Positions 24,040 to 33,895 are shown, counted from the stretch's first letter. The stretch: 64,000 nucleotides of DNA from Flavobacterium sp. ACN6 (GCF_002304005.1 NZ_MRCQ01000004.1:62001-126000); one strand, 5' to 3'. Translations and numbers: made by a program. Notes: generated from the letters alone by a model not told the origin.

Positions 24040-26211
24040 ATGAGTACAAGTAAAATTACTGTAATACTTTTATTTCTAGTTGCGACCGTTTTTGGCCAAC
24101 AAAAAATCACTATCGAAAATATTTATGGCGGAACATTCCGAGCAAAAGGAATGGATGAGCTTCAATCGCTAAAAAATACGGACCAATATACTGTATTGAA
24201 TGTTGATAGAACAAACAGAAGCATGCAGATTGATTTATATGATTTTGCAACTTTAAAAAAAGTATCTAATTTAATTGATACTAAAAATCATAAAGAACTA
24301 GCGCAAGGAATTGATAGTTATATTTTTGATGCATCAGAAAAAAAGATTTTAATTGCTTGTAACACTAATCAGATTTTCCGTCACTCTTTTACTGCGGATT
24401 ATTTCTTATACGATATTACTTCAAAATCTTTGTCTAAACTTTTTGATTTTCAAATTCAAGAGCCGACTTTTTCTCCTGATGGTTCAAAAATTGCTTACGC
24501 TAGAGAAAACAACTTATATGTATACGATGTAGCTTCTAAAAAATCTACTGCAATTACTACAGATGGTAAAAAGAATGCTGTAATTAATGGTATTACGGAC
24601 TGGGTTTATGAGGAGGAATTTGCTTTTGTCCGCGCTTTTGACTGGAGCAAAGACAGTAAAAAAGTAGCTTATATTCGTTTTGACGAAAGCCAGGTTCCTG
24701 AGTTTTCAATGTCAATGTTCCATAAAGATTTATATCCTACAGTTGAAACTTTTAAATATCCTAAAGCTGGAGAAAAAAACTCAGTAGTTTCATTACATAT
24801 ATATGATGTAGCTGCTGCTGCAACAAAAAAAGTAGATTTAGGAAAATACAATGATTTTTATATTGCAAGACTGCAATGGACAAACGATGCAAATGTGCTT
24901 TCTGCACAAGTTTTAAACCGTCACCAAGATAATCTGGATTTATTATTTGTTGATGGAAATACTGCTGTTGCAAAAGTGGTTTTGAATGAAAAAGACAAAG
25001 CGTATGTTGATGTAACAGATAATTTAACGTTCTTAAAAGATAATAGTTTCATCTGGACAAGCGAAAAAGATGGTTTTAATCATATTTATTTATATGACAA
25101 AACTGGAAAACTTAAAACTCAAGTTACAAAAGGAAATTGGGAAGTAACGTCATACTACGGTTTTGACGAAAAAACTAAAACTATTTTCTATCAATCTACA
25201 GAAAATGGTTCGATCAATAGAGATCTTTACAGAATTGGATTAGACGGAAAAAATAAATTACGTTTATCTAAAAAAACAGGAACAAGTGCTGCAACTTTCA
25301 GTCCGAACTTCCAATATTTTATCACTACTTTCTCAAGTAATTTAGTACCTACGACTTACACTTTAAATGAGTCTAAAACAGGAAAAGAAATTCAGGTTAT
25401 AGAAAACAATCAAGCGCTTGCTGATAAATTGAAAGAGTATAACTTGCCTGCTAAAGAATTTATCGTTTTAAAAACTGCAAAAGGAAACGAATTAAACGCT
25501 TGGATTTTAAAACCAAAAGATTTTGATCCTTCAAAAAAATACCCAGTTTTCATGTACCAATATTCTGGTCCAGGATCACAGCAGGTAAATAATGATTGGA
25601 ATAATTCTGATGATTATTGGTTCTTATCGCTTACGCAGCAAGGTTATATTGTAGCTTGTGTTGACGGAAGAGGAACTGGTTTTAAAGGAGCAGAATTTAA
25701 AAAAGTTACTCAAAAAGAATTAGGAAAATATGAAGTAGAAGATCAAATTGATGCTGCTAAAGTACTTGGATCTTATTCTTATGTTGATCCTTCTAGAATT
25801 GGTATTTTTGGATGGAGCTATGGTGGTTTTATGGCTTCTAATTGTATCTTCCAAGGAAATGATGTTTTCAAAATGGCAATCGCGGTTGCTCCGGTAACGA
25901 ACTGGAGATTTTATGACAGCGTTTATACAGAAAGATATATGCAGACGCCACAAGAAAATGCAAGAGGATACGATCAAAATTCACCAATTAATCACGTAGA
26001 TAAATTAAAAGGTAAATTTTTATTGATTCACGGTTCTGGTGACGATAATGTTCATGTTCAGAACTCTATGCAGATGATGGAAGCTTTAATTCAGGCTAAC
26101 AAACAGTTTGAATCTCAAATTTATCCAGATAAAAATCACGGTATTTACGGAGGAAAAACAAGAATTCAGCTTTATAATAAAATGACAAATTTTATTAAAG
26201 AGAACTTATAA
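24040..26211 (+). CDS. S9 dipeptidyl peptidase IV-like protease
   Basis: 723 residues from the ATG at 24040, which gives a clean signal peptide (MSTSKITVILLFLVATVFGQ); an in-frame ATG at 23977 would add a second hydrophobic stretch. Eight-bladed propeller (DPP IV N-terminal region, about 60-460) then alpha/beta hydrolase with S593 (GWSYGG), D668 (GDDNVH) and H700 (KNHGI). It releases dipeptides in the periplasm or outside, which the two downstream POT transporters can import. Confidence 0.92.
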   Translation: MSTSKITVILLFLVATVFGQQKITIENIYGGTFRAKGMDELQSLKNTDQYTVLNVDRTNRSMQIDLYDFATLKKVSNLIDTKNHKELAQGIDSYIFDASEKKILIACNTNQIFRHSFTADYFLYDITSKSLSKLFDFQIQEPTFSPDGSKIAYARENNLYVYDVASKKSTAITTDGKKNAVINGITDWVYEEEFAFVRAFDWSKDSKKVAYIRFDESQVPEFSMSMFHKDLYPTVETFKYPKAGEKNSVVSLHIYDVAAAATKKVDLGKYNDFYIARLQWTNDANVLSAQVLNRHQDNLDLLFVDGNTAVAKVVLNEKDKAYVDVTDNLTFLKDNSFIWTSEKDGFNHIYLYDKTGKLKTQVTKGNWEVTSYYGFDEKTKTIFYQSTENGSINRDLYRIGLDGKNKLRLSKKTGTSAATFSPNFQYFITTFSSNLVPTTYTLNESKTGKEIQVIENNQALADKLKEYNLPAKEFIVLKTAKGNELNAWILKPKDFDPSKKYPVFMYQYSGPGSQQVNNDWNNSDDYWFLSLTQQGYIVACVDGRGTGFKGAEFKKVTQKELGKYEVEDQIDAAKVLGSYSYVDPSRIGIFGWSYGGFMASNCIFQGNDVFKMAIAVAPVTNWRFYDSVYTERYMQTPQENARGYDQNSPINHVDKLKGKFLLIHGSGDDNVHVQNSMQMMEALIQANKQFESQIYPDKNHGIYGGKTRIQLYNKMTNFIKENL

Positions 26212-26250
26212 TCTAAATCTTTAAACTTTTTAATTAAATAAAAGAATAAT

Positions 26251-27927
26251 ATGGGAGAAACTCAAGTAAAAACTGCACATCCAAAAGGACTTTGGGTATT
26301 GTTTGGAACGGAGATGTGGGAGCGGTTCAATTTTTATGGAATGCGGGCTTTATTGACTTTATTTCTTGTAAATTCATTATTAATGAAAGAAGAAGAAGCC
26401 TCTTTAATTTATGGAGGTTTTCTAGGGCTTTGTTACTTAACGCCAATGTTAGGTGGTTTTATTGCCGATCGTTTTTTAGGAAACAGAAACTGTATCTTAT
26501 TAGGCGGGTTGTTGATGGCAATTGGACAAATGCTTTTATTTACCAGTGGTAGTATTTTTGAATCTAATTTAAGTTTAGCAAAAATCATTATGTACTCTGC
26601 ACTGGGTGTAATTGTTTTTGGTAACGGATTTTTCAAACCAAACATTTCAAGTATGGTTGGAAGTTTGTATCCAAAACAAGAAAAAACAAAATTAGATAGT
26701 GCTTTTACTATTTTCTATATGGGAATTAACATAGGGGCTTTTTTAGGTCAGTCTATTTGTCCTTTGTTGGGAGACGTGAAAGATGCTGGAGGAATTAGAG
26801 ACATCCACGCTTTTAGATGGGGATTCATGGCAGCTTCTGTTGCAATGTTATTAGGAACAATCCTTTTCTATTTCTTAAAAAATAAATATGTGGTTTCTCC
26901 AGAAGGAAGACCATTAGGAGGTTTGCCTTCTAAAAATGTAGCAGAAGATTTTGAAGAAGGAGAGGCGCAGACAGCTAATTTTTCTAATAAAGCTTTAGCT
27001 ATTGCAGGAATTGCTTTTATCGCTTTAGGTTTCTTCTTTCACTATGTTGTGGGGCAGAATTTAATTTATACATTGATATATTCTAGTGGTATAGCATTAG
27101 CAGGATTGATTATTTCTGATACTTCATTAACGAAAATCGAAAGAGATAGAATCATTGTAATTTACATCGTTTCGTTTTTCATTATTTTCTTTTGGGCAGC
27201 TTTTGAGCAGGCAGGTTCGTCATTAACTTTTATTGCAGACAACCAAACAGATAGAAATTTCTTTGGCTGGCAGATGCCTCCTTCTATGGTTCAAATCTTT
27301 AACGGATTATTTGTTGTTCTGTTAGCAGTTCCATTTAGTATTCTTTGGGATACTTTAAGAGCAAAAGGAAAAGAGCCTATTTCTCCTGTAAAACTGGCTG
27401 TAGGTTTAGTTGTTATCTCTATAAGTTTCTTTATGATCGCAACTCAGGTTTCTTATATCGGAACTTCTGGACTGTTATTGGTAAAATGGCTTATTCTTTT
27501 ATATTTCTTAAATACTTGTGCTGAGTTATGTTTGTCTCCAATCGGATTATCATTGGTTGGTAAATTATCTCCAAAACGTTTCGCATCTTTGCTTTACGGA
27601 GTATTTTTCTTGTCTAATGCTTCAGGTTATGCGTTAGGAGGAACTTTAGGTTCTATCCTGCCTGCAACTGGAGATAAATTTGCAAAAGCAAAAGAATTAG
27701 GAATCGATCTTCAAGCAGTTTTAGATAATAAAGTAGTGCCTACTGCAGAGCAATTAGCTCTTTTAGAGCAGCACCAAATTAGTGCTCATAATCACTTTTT
27801 TGCTGGATTTGAAATCCACAATTTATATGAGTTCTTTATGGTATTTGTGGTGCTTACAGGTATCGCGGCAATTATATTATTTGCTTTGACTCCATTCTTG
27901 AAAAAGATGATGCACGGTGTTAGATAA
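26251..27927 (+). CDS. POT-family proton-coupled oligopeptide transporter
   Basis: 558 residues, about 12-14 helices. Signature ExxER is present as EMWERFNFYGMRALL (TM1) and the PTR2 motif as FFKPNISSMVGSLY. A large loop (about 505-520) separates the last helices. It imports di-/tripeptides with protons. It begins 39 bp after the dipeptidyl peptidase and is followed after 1 bp by a second POT gene, so the three genes form a peptide scavenging operon. Confidence 0.92.
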   Translation: MGETQVKTAHPKGLWVLFGTEMWERFNFYGMRALLTLFLVNSLLMKEEEASLIYGGFLGLCYLTPMLGGFIADRFLGNRNCILLGGLLMAIGQMLLFTSGSIFESNLSLAKIIMYSALGVIVFGNGFFKPNISSMVGSLYPKQEKTKLDSAFTIFYMGINIGAFLGQSICPLLGDVKDAGGIRDIHAFRWGFMAASVAMLLGTILFYFLKNKYVVSPEGRPLGGLPSKNVAEDFEEGEAQTANFSNKALAIAGIAFIALGFFFHYVVGQNLIYTLIYSSGIALAGLIISDTSLTKIERDRIIVIYIVSFFIIFFWAAFEQAGSSLTFIADNQTDRNFFGWQMPPSMVQIFNGLFVVLLAVPFSILWDTLRAKGKEPISPVKLAVGLVVISISFFMIATQVSYIGTSGLLLVKWLILLYFLNTCAELCLSPIGLSLVGKLSPKRFASLLYGVFFLSNASGYALGGTLGSILPATGDKFAKAKELGIDLQAVLDNKVVPTAEQLALLEQHQISAHNHFFAGFEIHNLYEFFMVFVVLTGIAAIILFALTPFLKKMMHGVR

Positions 27928-27928
27928 A

Positions 27929-29413
27929 ATGGAAAAGAAAATTACACTAGAAGAAATTCAAAATTTTGAAGGCAAGTACCCAAAGCAATTGTGGTACTTG
28001 TTTTTTGTTGAAATGTGGGAGCGTTTCTGTTTTTACGGAATGCGCGGCGTACTCACAATATTTATGGTTGATCAGCTTTTTTTGAAAGATGAACATGCCA
28101 ATTTACAATACGGAGCTATTCAGGCTTTTGTATATGCCTTTACTTTTGTCGGCGGTATTTTTGCGGATAAAATTTTAGGATTTAAAAAATCATTATTTTT
28201 TGGAGCGATCGTAATGATTCTTGGAAATCTTTTGATTGCTTTTTCTCCTCAGGAAATGTTTTACTACGGAATCGCTTTCTCTATTATTGGAACGGGCTTC
28301 TTTAAACCCAATGTTTCTTCGATGGTTGGGGAATTATATAAAGAAGATGACGGAAGAAGAGATGCAGGTTACGGAATGTTTTATGCCGGAATAAATGTTG
28401 GAGGTCTTTTTGGAGGTGCTTTATGTGTTTATTTAGGGAAATATTATTCTTGGCAGTTGTGCTTTTTATCGGCAGCTTTGGTAATGCTTTTGGGATTAAT
28501 TACATTTTTATTTACTAAAAAATATTTAGGTCCAATTGGAGATTCTCCCTTATTAGATTTAAAACCATCTAAAAGAAGAATTCGAGAAATTGCAGTTTAT
28601 GTAATCTCTCTTTTAAGTATTCCTTTCATTTTTATAATGGTAAAAAACACCGATTATACGGATTATTTCATGTATACAATTGGTATTATTGCTGTTGTGT
28701 ATTTTGCTTATGAATTGTTGAAATTGGGAGATATAAAAATGCAGAAGAAGCTTTTTGCAGCTTTCCTGTTTGTGGTTTTTTATCTTTTATTTAATGCCAT
28801 TTATGAGCAGAGCGGCGGTTCTTTATCGCTTTTTGCAAAAGATAATTTAGATAATAAATTATTGTTTTTTACAATTGATCCGAACATTATAAATAACAGT
28901 TCAAATACATTCTTTGTGGTGGTTTTAAGTCCGCTGATTGGTTTGTTATGGATCTGGATGGGAAAAAGAAAAATTGAGCCTAATACATTGATTAAATTTG
29001 GAATTGGATTTTTGTTCTTAGCGGCTTCATTTTATATTTTCTACTTGACAAAGTTTTTTGCTAATGCAAAAGGAATTGCTTCTTTAAATGTCTTTACTTT
29101 TGCCTATTTGGTAACTACCATTGGTGAGCTTTGTTTAGGGCCAATCGGAATGTCAATTATTACGAAACTTTCTCCAAAGAGATTGTTCGGAATGATGATG
29201 GGATTGTGGTTTTTGGCAAGTGCATTTGGACAGTTGGCAGCGGGAAAACTTGGTGCTGAAATATCAAGATCAAATACAGGCGATACATTAATGTCAAAAT
29301 TACAATCGTATACAGAAGGATATTATCAATTAGCAATTTATTCACTTGTAGCGGGAGTTGTTTTAATTGCAATTTCACCTGTTCTTAAAAAATTAATGCA
29401 AGAAGTAAAATAG
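27929..29413 (+). CDS. Second POT-family oligopeptide transporter
   Basis: 494 residues from the ATG at 27929, one base after the stop of the preceding gene; an in-frame GTG at 27917 would overlap it and is less likely. ExxER appears as EMWERFCFYGMRGVL and the PTR2 motif as FFKPNVSSMVGELY. Shorter than its neighbour and clearly diverged, so probably with a different peptide preference rather than a recent copy. Confidence 0.9.
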   Translation: MEKKITLEEIQNFEGKYPKQLWYLFFVEMWERFCFYGMRGVLTIFMVDQLFLKDEHANLQYGAIQAFVYAFTFVGGIFADKILGFKKSLFFGAIVMILGNLLIAFSPQEMFYYGIAFSIIGTGFFKPNVSSMVGELYKEDDGRRDAGYGMFYAGINVGGLFGGALCVYLGKYYSWQLCFLSAALVMLLGLITFLFTKKYLGPIGDSPLLDLKPSKRRIREIAVYVISLLSIPFIFIMVKNTDYTDYFMYTIGIIAVVYFAYELLKLGDIKMQKKLFAAFLFVVFYLLFNAIYEQSGGSLSLFAKDNLDNKLLFFTIDPNIINNSSNTFFVVVLSPLIGLLWIWMGKRKIEPNTLIKFGIGFLFLAASFYIFYLTKFFANAKGIASLNVFTFAYLVTTIGELCLGPIGMSIITKLSPKRLFGMMMGLWFLASAFGQLAAGKLGAEISRSNTGDTLMSKLQSYTEGYYQLAIYSLVAGVVLIAISPVLKKLMQEVK

Positions 29414-29437
29414 ATACTAGCGTATTCTGTTTTTATG

Positions 29438-29445
29438 TAAATTTG
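29438..29445 (+). promoter_or_regulatory. Candidate -7 box of the thioredoxin-family gene
   Basis: TAAATTTG matches TAnnTTTG, 16 nt before the ATG. Suggests this gene is not just a read-through of the POT operon. Confidence 0.35.
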
Positions 29446-29461
29446 TGAAAAATTTCTCAAT

Positions 29462-29929
29462 ATGAAAAAAATAGTACTTATTGCTATGTTTTTAATTGGT
29501 GCGGTGAATGTTCAGGCACAAGAATTAAAATGGTACACAGATGTAAGAGAAGCTATTACTGTAAGCAACAAAGAGCAAAAACCAATGTTGTTGTTCTTTA
29601 CAGGAAGTGACTGGTGCGGCTGGTGTATTCGTCTGCAGAATGAAGTTTTAAAAACAGACGAATTCAAAAAATGGGCGGCTGGAAATGTGGTTTTAGTAGA
29701 GCTGGATTATCCAAGAGGAGTTCCTCAAACACCAGAGCTTAGAAGTCAAAATAATGAGTTACAGCAAGCTTTCGGTATTCAAGGTTTTCCAACTATTTTC
29801 TTCACTAGTGCAGAATCTAAAGACGGAAAAGTGAATTTTAAAGGTCTTGGTAAAACAGGTTATGTGGCCGGCGGACCATCTGCTTGGTTAACTGTTGCCG
29901 AAGGAATTGTTCATCCAAAGAAATCATAA
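29462..29929 (+). CDS. Secreted thioredoxin-family protein with CGWC
   Basis: 155 residues: signal peptide 1-20 (VQAQ), then a thioredoxin_7/DUF255-like fold with active site WCGWC (C52, C55) and cis-Pro region GFPTIFF. Likely a periplasmic thiol oxidoreductase. Two paralogs follow at 30145 and 30857 that align along the whole length but lack both cysteines. Confidence 0.85.
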   Translation: MKKIVLIAMFLIGAVNVQAQELKWYTDVREAITVSNKEQKPMLLFFTGSDWCGWCIRLQNEVLKTDEFKKWAAGNVVLVELDYPRGVPQTPELRSQNNELQQAFGIQGFPTIFFTSAESKDGKVNFKGLGKTGYVAGGPSAWLTVAEGIVHPKKS

Positions 29930-29953
29930 GTTTTAAACTTAAAAAAATAATAG

Positions 29954-29984
29954 AAGCCTCTTACGTTTGTAAGGGGCTTTTTTT
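29954..29984 (+). terminator. Terminator after the CGWC thioredoxin gene
   Basis: AAGCC-T-CTTAC / GTAAG-G-GGCTT hairpin followed by seven or more T. Confidence 0.8.
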
Positions 29985-30084
29985 GTTTAGTAAGAAAAAC
30001 TTCTCAACATATTTTCTTGTTTTGATTATTTGATATATTATTGTAAATAAAAAAACATATAATGTATTTTTTGTGCTAATAAAA

Positions 30085-30115
30085 ATTGGAAAATTAAAAT
30101 ATAATGTTAATTTCG
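30085..30115 (+). promoter_or_regulatory. Promoter of the first cysteine-less thioredoxin-like gene
   Basis: ATTG (30085-30088), 19-bp spacer, TAATTTCG (30108-30115); 29 bp before the ATG. Confidence 0.4.
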
Positions 30116-30144
30116 TCACGCTAATCTAACCAAAACCAATTAAT

Positions 30145-30597
30145 ATGACTAAAAAACTACTTATCCTACTGTTTTTTTTAGGTTCATTTATGATGAAAGC
30201 GCAAAATTTAGCATGGAGGACTAACATGACCGATGCTATTGCGATAAGTAATGACCAAAGAAAACCAATGATGATTCTATTCACTGCCTCAGGTGTACCA
30301 GACAATCTTCAAAACGAAATTTTTAAAACTCCTGACTTTGCCGTTTGGTCGCGTGATAACGTGATTTTAGTAAAGCTGGATCTTTCAGATGTCAACGCTT
30401 CTGACAGCGATCGCGAACAAAATGTAAAACTGAAAAATGCATTTGGTGTTCAAGATCTTCCAGAAGTATGTTTTGCATTGGCATCAGTAAGAAAAAACAA
30501 AACAACATTCAGTTCTCTAGGAAAAATTGCTTATAAACCTGGAGGAGCAAAAGCTTGGATTGCAGAATCGAATTCGATTTTACATCCAGCAGAATGA
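30145..30597 (+). CDS. Thioredoxin-like secreted protein without CXXC (paralog 2)
   Basis: 150 residues, signal peptide 1-19 (MMKAQ). It aligns with the CGWC protein (WRTNMTDAIAIS; KPMMILFTASG; LQNEIFKTPDF; NAFGVQDLPEV; AKAWIAESNSILHP) but the WCGWC turn is replaced by GVPDN, so redox activity is not possible by the usual mechanism. The cis-Pro (LPEV) is kept. It has its own promoter and terminator. Probably a structural or binding role. Confidence 0.75.
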   Translation: MTKKLLILLFFLGSFMMKAQNLAWRTNMTDAIAISNDQRKPMMILFTASGVPDNLQNEIFKTPDFAVWSRDNVILVKLDLSDVNASDSDREQNVKLKNAFGVQDLPEVCFALASVRKNKTTFSSLGKIAYKPGGAKAWIAESNSILHPAE

Positions 30598-30631
30598 TAC
30601 GATTTCATTTAACTTTCATTTAATTTTTTTT

Positions 30632-30667
30632 AATCCCTTTTTTGCGCTGCAAAGAAGGGATTTTTTT
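30632..30667 (+). terminator. Terminator after thioredoxin-like paralog 2
   Basis: AATCCCTT / AAGGGATT arms with an inner TTGC/GCAA pairing and a T-run. Confidence 0.75.
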
Positions 30668-30793
30668 ATTAGTGCAGTTTCTGTAAAGAATTTGCTTTTT
30701 TTAGTAGTGTTTATTTAACATTTATTAAAAAAGAGTCAGTTTATTATTAATTTGATTTTAATGTTTAGAACTTGGTTATTAATTCATTAAATA

Positions 30794-30825
30794 ATTGATT
30801 TGATGTCTTTTTTATACTATTTTCG
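30794..30825 (+). promoter_or_regulatory. Promoter of the second cysteine-less thioredoxin-like gene
   Basis: ATTG (30794-30797), 20-bp spacer, TATTTTCG (30818-30825); 31 bp before the ATG. Confidence 0.4.
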
Positions 30826-30856
30826 ATTTTATTAACATAACCAAATCCAAAATTAT

Positions 30857-31306
30857 ATGCCTAAAAAACTACTTATCCTACTACTATTTTTAAGTCCATT
30901 TTTGATGCAGTCTCAAAGCATAATATGGAAAACAGACATCAATGAAGCTGTAGCCACAAGTGCAGAAAAAAGGAAACCATTGTTGATTTTTTTTACAGGT
31001 CAAGGTGTAAATCCACAACTTCAAAATGAAATTTTTGCTACTCGTGATTTTGAAGAATGGTCTCGTAAAAACGTTATTCTTGTAAAATTAGACCTTTCAG
31101 ATCCTACAGTTGCGGATGCAGCAAAAGAACAAAACCTTAGATTAAAAAACGCTTTTGGTATCGAAGAGATTCCGCAGGTATGTTTTACCGAAGTCGCTGT
31201 TAGAAAAGGAAAAACCAATTTTAATAAACTCGGTCTTATTTCCTATATGTCTTCGGGAGTTAGAGCTTGGATTTCTGAATCTAATTTGATTTTAAATCCA
31301 GAATAA
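30857..31306 (+). CDS. Thioredoxin-like secreted protein without CXXC (paralog 3)
   Basis: 149 residues, signal peptide 1-19 (LMQSQ). Closest to paralog 2: shared LQNEIF, VILVKLDLSD, and LKNAFG followed by VCF; the CXXC position reads GVNPQ. Cis-Pro retained (EIPQV). The first codons (KKLLILL) are nearly identical in paralogs 2 and 3, pointing to a fairly recent duplication. Function unknown. Confidence 0.75.
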   Translation: MPKKLLILLLFLSPFLMQSQSIIWKTDINEAVATSAEKRKPLLIFFTGQGVNPQLQNEIFATRDFEEWSRKNVILVKLDLSDPTVADAAKEQNLRLKNAFGIEEIPQVCFTEVAVRKGKTNFNKLGLISYMSSGVRAWISESNLILNPE

Positions 31307-31313
31307 AAAAGAA

Positions 31314-33347
31314 TTACAATTTATAGTATCCCTTTTCCTTCGTAGAATGAAAAGGGATATTTTTTTTGGAACAGCTGTTTTTCCAAGATTTCTGAATGGA
31401 ATTTGAATTTGAGCCGTCGGCAATTATAATTTTCGGACGGATTTCTTTTAGTACTCTGTCTAGATTTACTTTTGGAGACTGCGTAAGAATCAAAATTTCT
31501 GGCGATGTATTAGAAGGATAAATTCCCGTGCTGTCAATTATAAGAATTTTGTTGTTTTTAAAGAACATCAAATTTTTAATCTCTTTGACCTTGGTTAAGG
31601 CAATAGAATTTCCAACGAGATACATATTTAGATTCCTATTGCTCTTGTTTTTATTGAAAGTGGTATCTCTTGTAAAAAGAACAATATTTTTGCCTGTGCG
31701 TTCCGATATAAGTGTGTTATTTTTTTCGTTGTAGATAATTAGTTCTTTTCCAGTTTCCGTTTGAAATTTAGTTAAGATAAATGAAAGCTGTATTAAAATT
31801 ATAGTGCAAAATACGACTATAAGTTTGTTGTAGTTTGGCTTCTTAAACCAGACAATGGAATAAATAATGAAGAGATAAAAGGAAAATAAATAATAAGAAT
31901 TAAAACTAATATCTCTAATGACAAAAGATTCTACAGAAGCAACGCCATGAATCATGAGGTTTAAAAGATAAATGCTTTTTTCAAAAATCATGGTCATAAA
32001 TAGTGGCGGACTTGTAAAAATGGCAATAATCATTAAAATAATTCCGGCAATCATTATAAAGGACAAAACTGGCAGTATAATAATGTTGGTGACAAAAAAC
32101 AAACCTGGGAATTGATGAAAATAATACAAACATAATGGCAAAGTACCAATCTGTGCGGCGAAAGAAACGGTCAGTGCTTCCCAAATGTAAGCGATCAATT
32201 TGTTCTTTGGTTTGTACATGTTTTTAAAAAGTGGCTGCAGCCAAAGAATAAAGAATAAGGCGAGATAACTTAGTTGAAAACCAACATCAAACAAGAAATA
32301 GGGTTCAAAAAGTAATATCAATAAAATAGATACTAATAAAGTGTGGTAGATGTTTCCGTTTCGGCGTAAATGATTTCCAATTGCAATAAAAGAAAACATA
32401 ACAACAGATCTCAATACTGATGGCGATAAACCTGATATTATGGCAAATCCAGCTAATGAAATCAAAATTGAAGCAAGTTTCATGAAAGAACCCTTTTTTG
32501 TATTTGGAATTGGCTTTAATATAAAAGTGATAAAGAGCATTATAAAACCGACATGTAAACCAGAAACAGACAAAATGTGTGTCGCTCCAGAGTATTGATA
32601 ATCTTGAATAATGTCTTGTGAAATTTCTTGCTGCTGTCCTAAAATCAGTGCCAAGGCAACATTCATTTCGGACTTGTGGAATTTTGATTTCTCCAGATTG
32701 GAGATAATTCTAGCATGCAGTTTGGCGCAATAATACCAAATGTCTTTCGTAATGGTTTTACTGACTGCTATTTCTTTTTTTTGACAATAAATCTGAGCAT
32801 AAATTTGTTTGTCTGCCAAGTATTTGCTATAATCAAATTGATTGGGGTTTTTATTTGATTTATTGGCTTGTAAAGTCGTTTGAATTTTAATGGTATTGCC
32901 AATTATCAAAAGATTTTGAGTGCTGTCTTTTTGAATGTTAACTATAACTTTTCCTGTATAATTCTTATTAGAGATTGATTTTATATGACCAATGTAGCGA
33001 TCACTATAATCATTGCTTTTTAATTTTTCTCTAAGAATTAAAGTTACGGATTGTGGTTTTTCAAATGCAGTTTGGCAATGTGTATAATTATCTTTTTGAA
33101 GATTATCGGTATGGCTCAAAAGGGTTAAAGCACCAATAAAAAAAGAGAGAAAATAAACAGATAGACCAAATGAAATATATTTTTTCTTGTACTTTAAATT
33201 TCTAAAGTAAGTGAAGCAAAAGAATAATAAGGATAATGAAAGAGGAATCACTATCATTGAAATAGAAAAATGCAAATAGTAAGAAGCTATAACTCCAAAA
33301 ATAAAGGCGATGATAATTTTAACCAACGGAAAATCTAATACTTTCAT
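31314..33347 (-). CDS. comEC: ComEC/Rec2-family DNA-uptake channel
   Basis: 677 residues: DUF4131-like N-terminal region with membrane segments (1-120) and a soluble OB-like part, then the polytopic Competence domain (about 235-510; signature SVSGLHVGFIM). The C-terminal ~130 residues have no HxHxDH metallo-beta-lactamase motif, only a degenerate trace (ILILTQSPKVNLDRVLKEI). ComEC passes single-stranded DNA through the inner membrane. The short form is common in the phylum. A TACTTTTA box ends 4 nt before the ATG. Confidence 0.88.
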   Translation of the reverse strand: MKVLDFPLVKIIIAFIFGVIASYYLHFSISMIVIPLSLSLLFFCFTYFRNLKYKKKYISFGLSVYFLSFFIGALTLLSHTDNLQKDNYTHCQTAFEKPQSVTLILREKLKSNDYSDRYIGHIKSISNKNYTGKVIVNIQKDSTQNLLIIGNTIKIQTTLQANKSNKNPNQFDYSKYLADKQIYAQIYCQKKEIAVSKTITKDIWYYCAKLHARIISNLEKSKFHKSEMNVALALILGQQQEISQDIIQDYQYSGATHILSVSGLHVGFIMLFITFILKPIPNTKKGSFMKLASILISLAGFAIISGLSPSVLRSVVMFSFIAIGNHLRRNGNIYHTLLVSILLILLFEPYFLFDVGFQLSYLALFFILWLQPLFKNMYKPKNKLIAYIWEALTVSFAAQIGTLPLCLYYFHQFPGLFFVTNIIILPVLSFIMIAGIILMIIAIFTSPPLFMTMIFEKSIYLLNLMIHGVASVESFVIRDISFNSYYLFSFYLFIIYSIVWFKKPNYNKLIVVFCTIILIQLSFILTKFQTETGKELIIYNEKNNTLISERTGKNIVLFTRDTTFNKNKSNRNLNMYLVGNSIALTKVKEIKNLMFFKNNKILIIDSTGIYPSNTSPEILILTQSPKVNLDRVLKEIRPKIIIADGSNSNSIQKSWKNSCSKKNIPFHSTKEKGYYKL
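31327..31367 (+). terminator. Terminator of thioredoxin-like paralog 3, inside the comEC 3' end
   Basis: TATCCCTTTTC / GAAAAGGGATA, an 11-bp stem followed by eight T on the plus strand. It lies within the last codons of the convergent comEC gene, so the same DNA encodes the ComEC C-terminus and a terminator. Confidence 0.75.
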
Positions 33348-33398
33348 GGTTTAAAAGTATTAAATATTTGTAAGAAAAATAATCTATTTTAAATATTT

Positions 33399-33884
33399 TT
33401 AGAAAATAACTCTATTGACCTGCTCAAAAGAATTTTTGTAATAAGCTTCTTTTGTTGAAGAAATAATGACCCCTTTTGAAGTGGAAGAATGTACAAATTT
33501 AACTTCATCAGAATTGACTTCTGTAATTAATCCAACATGATTAATTTGTTTGCTTTTATTGGTTTTAAAGAAAATAAGATCACCTTTTTTGGCATCATTC
33601 AGCGGAATTACTTTTCCAACTTTTGCCTGATCGTAAGAACTTCTTGGAAGCTTAATGTTTTCACTTTCGAAAGTCGTATAAACTAAACCAGAACAGTCAA
33701 AACCGCTTTTTGTTGTTCCTGCTGCCTTATAGCGAACACCAATATTGTCTGTTGCTTTTTCAATTAGATTATTAACCAATGATCTATTTGCTTTTTTAGA
33801 TTCACTTTTTGATACGGCAGTTGATGTTGACTTACAAGAAGTAAAAGTAATTGCCAAAATCAGAAAAATCAGTACTCTTTTCAA
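33399..33884 (-). CDS. NlpC/P60 (C40) cell-wall peptidase lipoprotein
   Basis: 161 residues, lipoprotein signal (TFTSC, Cys17). NlpC/P60 domain with catalytic C64 (GFDCSGL), H116 (INHVGLI) and a third polar residue H132 (KFVHSST). It cleaves peptidoglycan stem peptides in the periplasm. Downstream of lpxB by 11 bp on the same strand, so likely one operon (surE-membrane protein-lpxB-this gene). Confidence 0.88.
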   Translation of the reverse strand: MKRVLIFLILAITFTSCKSTSTAVSKSESKKANRSLVNNLIEKATDNIGVRYKAAGTTKSGFDCSGLVYTTFESENIKLPRSSYDQAKVGKVIPLNDAKKGDLIFFKTNKSKQINHVGLITEVNSDEVKFVHSSTSKGVIISSTKEAYYKNSFEQVNRVIF

Positions 33885-33895
33885 AACCTTAAATT

